Of a DNA stretch of 64,000 nucleotides, positions 28,801 through 40,800 are shown piece by piece. The stretch covers positions 111,850,025-111,914,024 of the forward strand of contig JASEVX010000001.1 of the NCBI GenBank assembly GCA_031761405.1, given 5' to 3'. Under the pieces are notes generated by a model. The model had not been told where the DNA came from, made no database searches, and saw only the letters and a program-made list of their open reading frames with translations. Positions within the stretch are counted from its first letter, which is position 1. Every line of letters starts with the position of its first letter. The DNA is from Serripes groenlandicus. Its lineage: Eukaryota; Mollusca; Bivalvia; Cardiida; Cardiidae. Both the position numbers and the translations under genes were made by a program.

Positions 28801-31800
28801 TCCTTTGGCCACACTGTTTTCAACTCTATTCAATAAATAATCTTTCGTTTAAATGGATATTCCATAGAAACTAAATTAAATAGATATTGCTCATAATGTT
28901 TTCATCTGCTACAGATGCATACGAAAAAGGGTTAAAAGGCATTGTTGAAATAGGACAAATTGCTCAAAGACAATTTCTCCTCCCTAGAATATATTTCATT
29001 AGAGCTCATGATTCTGCTTTTCAGGTAAGGTTAATAAATGTTCTGAAATTTCGATATACCAGTGATTTTTATTGGTGAGATGTGAAACCTTTACCTTTTT
29101 ATTTGCAGGTTTACCGCTCTGTGAAGAGAGATTTACAGGAAAATAGCAACACATTATATAAATTTCTATTAACCATTTCTAGCATACTAAACATCTGCAG
29201 TGAACAACATTGAAAACACCTGGGAAAACTATGGAATTTCTCTATTAACCCTTTCCCTCATATAGACGCTTTCTGACGGCTTTTTGAAAACATAGCGACA
29301 AAAGAAGAAATTGCTCAAAACGAGCAATTTCTCCTTTTGTCACAATGTTTTCCACTAAGTCATAGGTTATCCATTTAATTATAGAGATTTTCTATTTTTT
29401 GACAAAATATGTTCAAAGTCGTCTGCTGCAGAATTGTCGTATGAAGGAAAGGAATGCAAAGAAAACATTGCAAATTTTCCTTTTGGCACAATTCTTTAAA
29501 ATGTCACCTGCTGCAGAATCTGATGCGTTTGCCTGTTGGAATGGTTTTTACTAAGAATTGATTCCTTCAGACCTGTGAAGTCTCCCATTTTCACCCGTTC
29601 CCTGATACAATGTTTTTAGGGTAGTCTGTTTGAAAAATTTCAAGACGTAAACTTGTGACCTCGGGTAAAATGGAAGCATAATTTTGATACAGAGTTGGAA
29701 ACATTGCTGCAAAGTTAGAATTTGCTCATGATTTCTTAACCCTTTCCCTCATATAGACGCTTTCTGACGCCTCTGCAGCAGACAGCTTTTTGAAACATGG
29801 TGACAAAAGAAGTAATTGCACAAAACGTGCAATTTCTCCTTTTGCCACAATGTTTTCCACTTGTCATAGGTTATCCATTCAATTATGGAGATTTTCTTTT
29901 TTTTGACAAAATACGTTCAAAGTCGTCTGCTGCAGAATTGCCGTATGAGGGAAAGGGTTAAAATATTTTTGAATTAAGAAAAGAGTTCCCACATACAAAC
30001 ATTTTCTGCAGCCTCTTATGACAATCATGATACTTTAATTAATGAAATTGTTCAATGTTCTAACATAATTTGGAATCATCATAGGTCCGAGAACTAACTA
30101 CACAGCGAGGGTTCATCCTATAAGAGGATATACCTATGGCAAACTACAACCTATATCAACAATGACTGCATATATAGATCCATTTCTGACTTTTATGACA
30201 AACAATATTTTATTACATATGACAAACAACATTCTATTCCATATGCTCCTGGCAAACAAGAAACATGCTTTTAATTTCAAAATAAAGCATTTTGTAATGA
30301 AAACAAAGCTTTGCAAAATGGAAAATAAAACATTTAAAGAAAATTTTGCTAACGAACAACATCCTATCTATGCTCTTGGCAAACAAGTAACATGCTTTTA
30401 ATTTAAAAAAAAAACTTTTCACGAAGGAAAATAAAACATACAAAGACAATTTTGTAAGGCAACTCCATAAAATTTGATAATCAATATCTTTATGTGACTT
30501 ATTATTATCATGATGTGCCTTTAACCCTTTCCCTCATATAGACGCTTTCTGAGGCCTCTGCAGCAGACGACTTTTTGAAAACATAGTGACAAAAGAAGAA
30601 ATTGCACAAAACGTGCAATTTCTCCTTTTGCCACCATGTTTTCCACTTTTTGTCATAGGTTATCCATTCAATTATGGAGATTTTCTATGTTTTGACAGAA
30701 TACGTTCAAAGTAGTCTGCTGCAGAATTGTCGTATGAGGGAAAGGGTTAACACTTTCTCACACACAGACGCTTTCTGATGCCCCTGCAGCAGACGACTTT
30801 TGCCACAAGGTTTTCAACTTTAAAAAGTTTATTCAATAATTGTTTTTCTTCATTTACAGAGTTTCAACATTTTTGACTAGATGTTTTCAGTCATCTGCTG
30901 CAGAAATGTTGCCTGTGGGAAAGGGTTAAATGTTTGTTATTTTATTTCCTGAAAACCAAGCTGAGGGATTTTCAATCCTTTTCTATGCAGTCTAAATACA
31001 AAGTGCACAAAACTAAATCTGGCCCCACACAACTAACACATTTGATTATACTTGACGTGACATTAGTTCTTGTGGACCCTTATATGGCCCCTAAACTCCA
31101 AATATTCATATTAACATTTTGAGAATTCTTGAAATATTATTATTTATCTTCAACCATGAAGTGACTGTTTTACGACCATTGTTTTTTTTGGTTTTTTTTA
31201 TGCCCTTTTCAACAGTATTTGAGTCATAATCAAGGAAACAAAACACGTATTCATGATTCCTGAGTTGTAAACCAGTTCTTTGCAAGGAGATGTGAAGACC
31301 CAACGGTGTTCTACCAATACTGCCGGAAAGCAGGAATTGGACTTGGACACCTAGTACCAAATGGCCTCTCTTGACATTCAGTCATGGCCGAATCCTTTAG
31401 GATTATTGTATAAAAGTGACAAATAAATTACAGTTACCGAATACTGACAGCCAAAAAGTCTATTATCGCATTCAAATGAGGAAAAAAGACAATTTCTTTT
31501 TTAATTTTAGAAACATATTTTACTTTGATCTAAACTGATAGAATGAAAAAGGCGTTATTTCTGACCTGATGTCTTTAAACCCATATCATGAAAGAAATGG
31601 AAATTTGTAAATCTTTATAGCCATATTTAACAGTTTTATTGAACTTTGTCTTAAATGACACTTGATTTGTCTTGATTTCACAATTTTTCTTCCAATGTTT
31701 TCAAAATTGATTCGACAAAAATGAGATATCAGGTGTTGCTTGGTTAATGAATAGAAAAATCCAAAAGTAAGAAACCTAACAACAAACTATTCCTATAACT

Positions 31801-34800
31801 GAAGTAAAAGAAACACAGACTTATTTATAAGATGTGATGTGAGTGCTACTTGAAACAAACTATCAAACATAATACATCAACAAACGTCTAAACACATCCC
31901 CTCATTGTTGTGCAGGAGACTTTAAAGAAATTAACCGTAGCAAAAGCTGCTGTATTGTAAATGATATACTCTTCGATCTCTTATCTGTTTGATTATTGTA
32001 TAACTAGAGTGTTTGAAGAAATGCATGTATTGCCTGCCAATAACCTATTAACCCTTTTGCACATACAACAAATCTGCAGCTGACAACTTATAAAAACTCT
32101 CTTTAACCCTTTCCCTCATATAGACGCTTTCCGACGCCTCTGCAGCAGACGGCTTTTTAAAAACATAGTGACAAAAGAAGAAATTGCACAAAACGTTAAA
32201 TTTCTCCTTTTGCCATAATGTTTTCGACTTTTTGTCATAGGTTATCCATTCAATTATAGATATATTCCATCTTTTGACAAAATATGTTCAAAGTCGTCTG
32301 CTGCAGAAATGTTGTATGAGGTAAAGGGTTAAATGAAAGAACACTTATTCAATAAATTTGCAAACATTGTGGCAAAATGAGAAATTGCTCCCAATATTTG
32401 CAAAAGTTGTCTGCTGCAGAGGCATCAGAAAGCGACTGTATGTGGGAAACAGTTAAGTAAAAGATGACAGAATGGGATCCCCCAAGTATCATCATAACAA
32501 GAGAGGTGCTTAATTAAAAGTGTATGTGTTCTGTTGAGAATTTATAACCAAATATCTTTTCTCAACATGTATTGTATATCACTTGTCTTGGTTGTATGAA
32601 TTTCAAAGCAGCCTGTCATCTGATATGAGGAAATGGGCAATTAAAGACCCCGCTAATTGACTGATACTTACATCTCTATTGGGTCGTAATGCAGAAACAA
32701 ACTCCTTATAGTCGATGTAACCATCCCCGTCTCTGTCAAATATGTTGGCCACAGCATCCATCTCCATTGGCGTAGTTTGGAATCCTGAAATATCCCAATG
32801 TCAACTTCTCATCTTGTGTAACTTTACATGAAAATACATATTGAGCAGTTTCTCCTTTTGCCATGATGTTTTCAACTTTTTCAATAGATGCATGTTAACT
32901 TTATTACACCTTTATCCTTGGATTGTTTGGATATTTTCTTAAAAACCGTTGCAGCACACAACTTTTGTCACAATGTTTTAAACTCTAATTATTATTCTTT
33001 CATTTACATAGATTTTTCATACTTTTTCCCAAGATGTTTTCAAGGTCGTCTGCTGCGAATTTGAAACCCTTTCCCGCATACAGATAACATCTGACTATGC
33101 AGCAAATGATATTTGAAAATGTCATCTGCATAGGTGACAACATTTGTATCACCAAGAGGCTTAAAAATCAAGCAAAACAAAGATTCTACTCACGTGATTG
33201 CATGATGCCATCGATAAACTCGACTCGTGTTACTTTACCATCTCTATCTTTGTCCTGACGACGGAAGAAATCCATGATTCGAGACTTATTGTGATGCATC
33301 CAGGTCAAGTATCGCTTTCTCCAATCATCAAACTTGAAGTTTTTCATTCTCTCCACCTAGAAACATATAGATTTATAATGCAGTGCAACGATTAACCCTG
33401 TCCCTCATATAGACGCTTTCTTATGCCTCTGCTGCAGACAGCTTTTTAAAAACATGGTGACAAAAGAAGAAATTGCTCAAAACAAGCAATTTCTCCTTTT
33501 GTCATGATGTTCTCAATGGTTGTCTGCAGTATAGGCGTCAGAAAGCATCTATACGTGGGAAAGGATTAACTGTATAAAATATTATCATCATATTTTCATT
33601 TTTCCAGATTGTTACAATGTCTTTCTCAATGATTCCTGACATACCTGTATGAGTATAAAGGTTACCACAATGTACAAACCTCATTTAGATGGTCGAGAGC
33701 CTCTTGTAATCGCCGATGTCTCTCCATGGCCATTAACCAGACCTGTCTCCACTTGTTATGGAGGGCAGCGACCCGCGGGTTCCTGAAGTGGGGCTCTGGC
33801 GTTCTCCTTCCATCATCATCAATTCTTCTCCTGGGGAGGTAATGGGTAATTTGTGATTGAAATACTTTATACTGAATTACAGAATGATACAGGTACTTGG
33901 TGAATGTCACATTTCAAATCATCTTCCAGACACAGATGATCCAACATGCCTTTACAGCAGACATAAACATTGTGTAAAAAGCAGATTTTTTTCAAAATAT
34001 GAAATATTTCCAATTAAAAATTGTACCTCCAAAATACATGAACTTAGAAATTTTCCTACACACTTTTTAAAGCAGGCAACTCTTTAAGATATCTTCATGT
34101 ATTTTAACCACCCTTTCCTACATACAACAAATCTGAAGCTGATGACTTTGAACACATCTAGTCTAAAACATGGGTTATCTCTACAAATGACAGTATAAGT
34201 TAAGTGAAAAGCGTTGAATACATTGTGGCAAAAGGAGAAACTGCTCATAAAGATCAACATCTCCTTATGCCACAATGTTTTTAAACGTGGTCTGCAGGTT
34301 GGGAAGGGTTATAAATATTGAGTCTATACAAGAAGACCTTATACAAACCTTGGGGTACCATATTTAGATGGTGTTGGGGTACGTCTTCCTGCAAGTCCTT
34401 TGTACAGGGGGATATGAGAGACGGGCTCACTGGTGACAGACATACCGCGGCGTCGATCACCTTTTGTGAGGCTATCAATCTCGGGCTGTTTACCAGACAT
34501 ACCATTTTGGAAATCCTACAAATACAGGTTTCAAAACATCATGATAACAATTCATTGATTACTTCATCCTTTTCCACATACCACAAAATAAAAAATATGT
34601 AAAATCTGTATTAACCCTTTCCCTCATATAGATGCTTTCTGACAAAACGTGCAATTTCTCCTTTTGCCACAATGTTTTCCACTTTTTGTCATAGGTTGGT
34701 TATCCATTCAATTAGAGATTTTCTAGTTTTTGACAAAATTTGTTCAAAGTAGTCTGCTACAGAATTGTTGTATGAGGGAAAGGATTAATGAAAGTATTTT

Positions 34801-37800
34801 CAAAAGGGTCTGCATGTTTGGAAGTGATAGAGGTTTCCCTTAACAAGCTCAATCATGTAAAGCTGCTTAAAACAAAGTTCTGAAAATACAACAATTCTGG
34901 TTTTCTTTGAAGTATAAAGATTCAGGGTTTTTAACCCTTTCCCTCATAAGACAATTCTGCAGCAGACGACTTTGAATGTATTTTGTCAAAACATAGAAAA
35001 TCTCCATAATTGAATGGATAACCTATGACAAAAAAAGTGGAAAACATTGTGGATTCTTTTGTCACTATGTTTCCAAAAAGCTGTCTGCTACAGAGGTGTC
35101 AGAAAGCGTCTATATGAGGGAAAGGGTTAACCCTTCCCACATAAGGCAAATCTGTAGCAGAAGATTATTTTTGATTATTTGTTGTGCAAAACTGAAGGAA
35201 ATCTTCATTATTGAATAAGTTGAAAACATTGTGGCTATAGAAAAATAGCTCATCATGAGTAAATTCTCATTTTGTCATGGATATTTTCAAAAGTCATCTG
35301 CAGGTGTGAAAGGGATAATTTCCATCTTAGGAAGCCATGTAGACTGAAAGCTTGCCGATTTGCAGATTTAATTGATTGATTAATTGATTCTAGTTCAACA
35401 CTATTTTCAACTGATTCCCAGTTATATTAGGGTGGCAAGTTCATTTAACGATGTATTTCCTGCATCGCACCAGTACTCTTAACTCCATTCTTCGCAAGCA
35501 ACTAACTATGTTTCCACATAGATTATTTCTAGCACATTGGTGGAAGATGTTGGTCACAATGACTTTCAACTCTATACAGAGCAATAGTGTGACATTCATA
35601 TAAAACAAAAATACCCATACCATGTGTTCTTTGATGAGATGATTAATAATCTCATTATCTTCCGGTATTTCTTCTGCACTCTCATTGAAGAGTTTTGTCT
35701 CTGCTCCATTCACCCAGGCTATAAGATCCTCCAGAAGTTGATTATTTCTCCTCAGAGAGACAAGGGTGTCTTTCAGCCGGTTCCCTCTCTGCCTGCTGTA
35801 GTTACTAACCTCCTCCCATCTTGCCTTCAGAACCGACAACCAGTGTTTCAGTGTGGACACAGCGTCTGGATGACATCTCTTCATTATGTCCTGTCCAATG
35901 TTCAAAGTCTCCCTCAAACCAGCCTCCTGTCTTAGGAATTCCTCCTCAAATGTTTTATGTTCCTCAATCTGTTTTGCCAGCTCGGTCTCATCATCAGGCA
36001 GGGCACCTTTATGGCGGAGTGACCGCTCAGCCGCAGCCAACCAAGATATTAGGTCTTGTGCCTTTTTATGGAAATCGTCTGCGAGTTTATGAGCTTGCTG
36101 TATTCTCTCCTGTTTGTTAACACTGAGTTTACAGACTCTCTCCCACATGGTCGTCAGTTCGATCAGCTGGGCCTGCTGCTGTGAGGTATCCTCATCAGCT
36201 TTGTCTAACAACTCTTTCGCTCGCTTCCTTACAAATTCGACATTGTTCGACCTGGCACCAAGTTCTTGTTGGAATGCCTGTTTCAAAATAAAATGGTAGA
36301 ATTTTGAATTCATGATGATGCTGTGCAAGCAGAAACACTCGTCTATAATTAGGAAAGTATTTTTTTTTTTTTCACTCAATTGATTGATTGTTTGGTGTTT
36401 TACGCCACTTTTCAGTTATATCACTGTGTTTCCTGGGTAAGTTACCAGTACAACTGGCCCATTTATCCTGACACCAATCAGTCAGTCGTAATGCTAACCC
36501 CGCAACCCTGAACGCCAAGGAGGGCAACCATAACTACCATTTGTAAAGTATTTGGTATGACCGATCAAACCTATTTCACTCAAAGCATACCAAAACATTA
36601 TGAGAAAGAAGTTTCATCATTTATTTTTTCTTATCTGTTCAAATAGATACTTTCAAATGGATAAGATTTTCTTTTTATGCTATCAGCTCTTTAGATTCTA
36701 TAATTAGCTGGTAATCATGTGGTTATGGGTTATATGCTTTGGTGGAATGGTTAATTTTTAAGATTGAAATGATAATCTGATACCATACATTAGTGCTACA
36801 ATATAACCTCTCAAAAAGGCCCCTCTGTAGAGTAAAAACCTCTTTAACCCTTTCTCTCATAAGACAATTGTGCAGCAGACGACTTTGAACGTATTTTGTC
36901 AAGACATAGAAAATGTCCATAATTGAATGGATAACTTATCACAAAAAGTGGAAAACATTGTGGCAAAAGGAGAAATTGCATGTTTTGTGCAATTTCTTCT
37001 TTTGTTACTATGTTTTCAAAAAGCTGTCTGCTGCAGAGGCGTCAGAAAGCGTCTATATGAGGGAAAGGGTTAATGCAACTGGGTCAATTTCCCTCAGTTG
37101 AAAAATGATCAATTGAAGATCTAAACTTAACTATTAAATAGTACTGGAACGAAATGGAAAACACTCTGGGAAAGGGAGAGATTGCTTGTAACAAGCAATT
37201 TCCCCTGTTCCTACATTTTGCCCAATGTTGTCTGCTTTAGATATGTCACAATGTGTTTCTATAAGGTAATTTATTAACCTAAAAGAGCAACACCCCTCTA
37301 GAAACTCTTTGCATCCACCAGAATGTTGCACTCTACTTACTTTATGCTCTTCTACCAGATTGTTTACAGTATCTATATCACCATGAACCATTGTGTCTTC
37401 TCCCAGTCCGGGTTCCACTTTAGCAAGCCAGTCTAGAAGGGCTTCAAGTGCTTCATTGAACTGCCCGGAGAAGAGTAGGGCCTCTTCCAGTTTACGTTGC
37501 CTATCCACTGACAAACCACAGACAGAGTTCCACTTGTTTTTCAGATGGTGTAACACGTTGTTGTGTATGGGAATGTCATCTTCAGGGGACCTCTCTTTTA
37601 GGGATCTACCAGCACGATTAACATTGTCATATATCGGCTGCTTGGCACCAAGGCTCTTTTGGAACTCCTAAACATCAAAATATAACAACATATATAAATA
37701 TACCTTAATGACTCAATTTTAATTATCACATAACTATAATTATCTTTTTCTTAACAATAAATTGCTTAGAAAAATAGTACATCTGAATGTTGGTTCCTAC

Positions 37801-40800
37801 CACCATATGAACTAACCCCAATCTTCCATATACAACATATCTGTAGAAGAAGACTTTGAAATGATTTTGGCAAAAATTGGAGACTAAGATGGAAGTATAA
37901 TTTTTGAAATAAATTACCACCATTGTGGCAAAGCAAGAAATTGCTCACTATAAGCAATTCCTCCATTCGCCACAATGTTTTCTTAAGTCATCTGCTGCAG
38001 AGCATCAAAAAGCCTGGGAAAGGGAACAGGTTCAGACACATTTTACTCACAAATTTCTATCAATAACAGTATTTTTTTTTGGCAAAGAAATGAAAACATT
38101 TGTGGCAAAAGGAGAAATTGCTCATTTTTGAGAAATTTCTAGACATATATAACAATGTTTTCATAAGGTGTCAGATGCAAAGACTTCATAGTGTGTCTGC
38201 ATGTAGGTAAGTGATAATAAAAGAAAGTAAACATTGGTTCATGAATGTACCTTATGCTTTCCTATTTGAGCTTTAATCTTGATTGGATCATTTCCTACAG
38301 TATGTTCACCACTCAAATTGGTCTCTGCTTCAGACAGCCATCCAAGAAGGTCAATCATCATATCGTTGAACTGAAAAGGATTAATTTGAGTCAAATCTAG
38401 AAATATGGAGTCCAATTATTACATCTACAAAAACCTCCAAATTGGACAGAAAGTTTACTTCATTGTATGATGTTTTATCCCTTTCCAAAATACAAGAAAA
38501 CTGCAGCAGACGGCTTTGAAATTGTCAACACAAAAACACAGAAAACCTCCATAAATGAAGGAATAAATTTCGGAAAAAAGTTGATAACATTGTGGTAAAA
38601 GGAGAAATTGCTCGTTTCGAGCAATTTCTCCTTTATCAACAATGTTTTCTAAAGTCGTCTGCTGCAGAGGAGTCAGAAAGTGTCTATATGAGGGAAAGGG
38701 TTGCCTCTTTCAACAATTGCTCATTCATATCACAGCATGTCCTGGGTACTACTGGTCCATTTATCCTGGGTCCAGCAAGTCAGTCGTAATGCTTCCTACA
38801 ATCCTTAGCGCCAAGGAGGGAAAGTCATTACTACTGTTTTTAAAGTTTTAATATGACAAGGTCGGCGATCGAACCAGCTACCTTCAGCAACCAAGCTGTT
38901 GTTTATGTAGATATTGGTAGCCTCTAGTAGAGTACTATATTAAACACCTTTCTTTGATAATTATTTTTATTGGCAATACAACTTACAATAAATAAGTGGA
39001 CTGCCTTCAAAGGGACCAAAGCTGGTCATTATAAGACTTTTTCCATTTTGACCATCACAACATGATCATAGAAAAAAACATAATGAGATGAATCCATGTA
39101 AACTTTATGAGGTACCTGCTTGGCTTCCTTATAGCCCCTCTCCAAGTGTCTGGTTCTCTCAGCACTCCTGGATACAATCTTCTCCCATCTTTGTTGTACG
39201 CTAGAAAGGAGATTCTTTATCAAAACCACGTCCTGTTTCTGACTGAAGTATTTCAGATGGGTCCCTGTCTTATCCAGTTTGATCATGGCATCCCGATTGA
39301 CTGCGATGTCCTTTTGTAAAGTCTGTACAGATACAATAAAAGTTATCTCCTATAAACATGTCTCTAGATATCTTCATTTTCCCACATACAAAAAATCTCC
39401 AGCAGACGACTTTGAAACAGGTGACCTTGACCTTGACCGTATGACCTTGAAAATAAATAGGCTTCTAGACCTTGCCATATACTAACTGTATACCAAGTTT
39501 GGTTAATATCGGTCAAAGGATGTTCAGTGTAGAGTGGTCACAAGGTTGTTACGGACGGACGCACAAACGAACAGCACCGTTACTATATCCCCTCTCAAAC
39601 TCTGTTTGACGAGGGGATAATAATTAGAAAGCATTGAAAACAATGTGGCAAAAGAGAACATTTCTTATTATGAGCAATTGTATCTTTTTTTATGTTTTCA
39701 AAAGTTGTTAAATAGAAATGGGTTAAATTGACAGGAAATTTAACCCTAACTCACATACAGATGACATTTGACAGATGCAGATGACTTGAAATCATAGTAA
39801 AATTTGTTACATAATAAATAATTTCTCCTTTTCCCCAAAAATAGTTTTAGCTCCAAATACAAAAATATGCTTCCAATTTCTTCCTACAAATTTCAAATCA
39901 GGATAATTGGTATTGGTATAATTTCTATATTTACAAGGATGCTCATTATAGATCAACCATGACCTTCAAGTCATGACCTTGCTGTACGTCTCAGTGTTTA
40001 TTTTGGTTTTATGCTTTCAACAATTTTTCAGTTATATCACATGTTTCCAGGGTAAGTAATCAGTACTACTGGTACAAACATCAAACAAGTGAGGAGTAAT
40101 GCTAACTCAACAATCCTTAGTGCATATGAAAGAAAGCCTTTAGATTTATAGTCCTTGGTATGAACCGGTGGTGGATCGAACCTGCGACCTCCCACACCCT
40201 AGGCCATGCTCTACCACTACACCAGTGAGGCGGTCTAGGTTTATTCTAGTCATGCTCTGATGCATCATATACATCTATATATAGGTGAATGTTTACCTTT
40301 TGGTCCTTGATCTGCTCTGTAACATGAGCAATGACTCGACTAACGGGTAACATCCCATTCAGTATCTTCTCTGTATCTGTTAACCAGGCAATGAAGCTGC
40401 TAAGATCACCATGGAAATGATTAGCCTGGGTCACCGCCTGCTCCAGTTTTCCCTACAACAGATCAAATAGAGCATGTATGGTGCTGTTTGCATAGATAAA
40501 ACAGTTAACCCTTCCTAACATACAGAAGATAAGCAATAGACGACAAAGATGCCATATGGAAAATCTCTAAAAAGAAGTTATAATTATACAATGGAGTTGA
40601 ACAAATTGTGACAAAAGAAAAAAAAGCTCAAAGTAGCGCAAAATATGATGTCTACAGAATGCCTCAAAAATGTTTCTGCATGTAGGAAAGGATTGAAAAT
40701 GTTTTAAAGTAACAATTAACCTTTTTCCTGCTACAGCAGAAACTGTTGTTAGAAGTTACAGCAGATGACTAATAAAAACATTGCATGAAAAGAAGAAATT

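Larger units (their letters stand above)
23619..32671 (-). other. 9 kb intron between w27 and w28
   Basis: Separates the EF-hands from the GAR domain. Holds about fifteen TTAA elements, two large non-autonomous elements (24766-25525 and 25557-26566), an A/T-rich tandem duplication at 30222-30460, a short SINE-like piece near 31185-31260, and otherwise featureless AT-rich DNA (28130-28720, 31400-32040). Confidence 0.75.

Noticed and set aside
35441..36379. Treating the whole 312-codon frame as one coding exon
   Set aside because: Both ends beyond 35621 and 36277 read as intron; consensus AG and GT sites and phase with the neighbouring exons cut it to 219 codons.
40173..40233. A functional tRNA gene on the minus strand
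   Set aside because: Box A and box B are present, but the sequence continues into a SINE body and shows no complete cloverleaf with matching acceptor stem.
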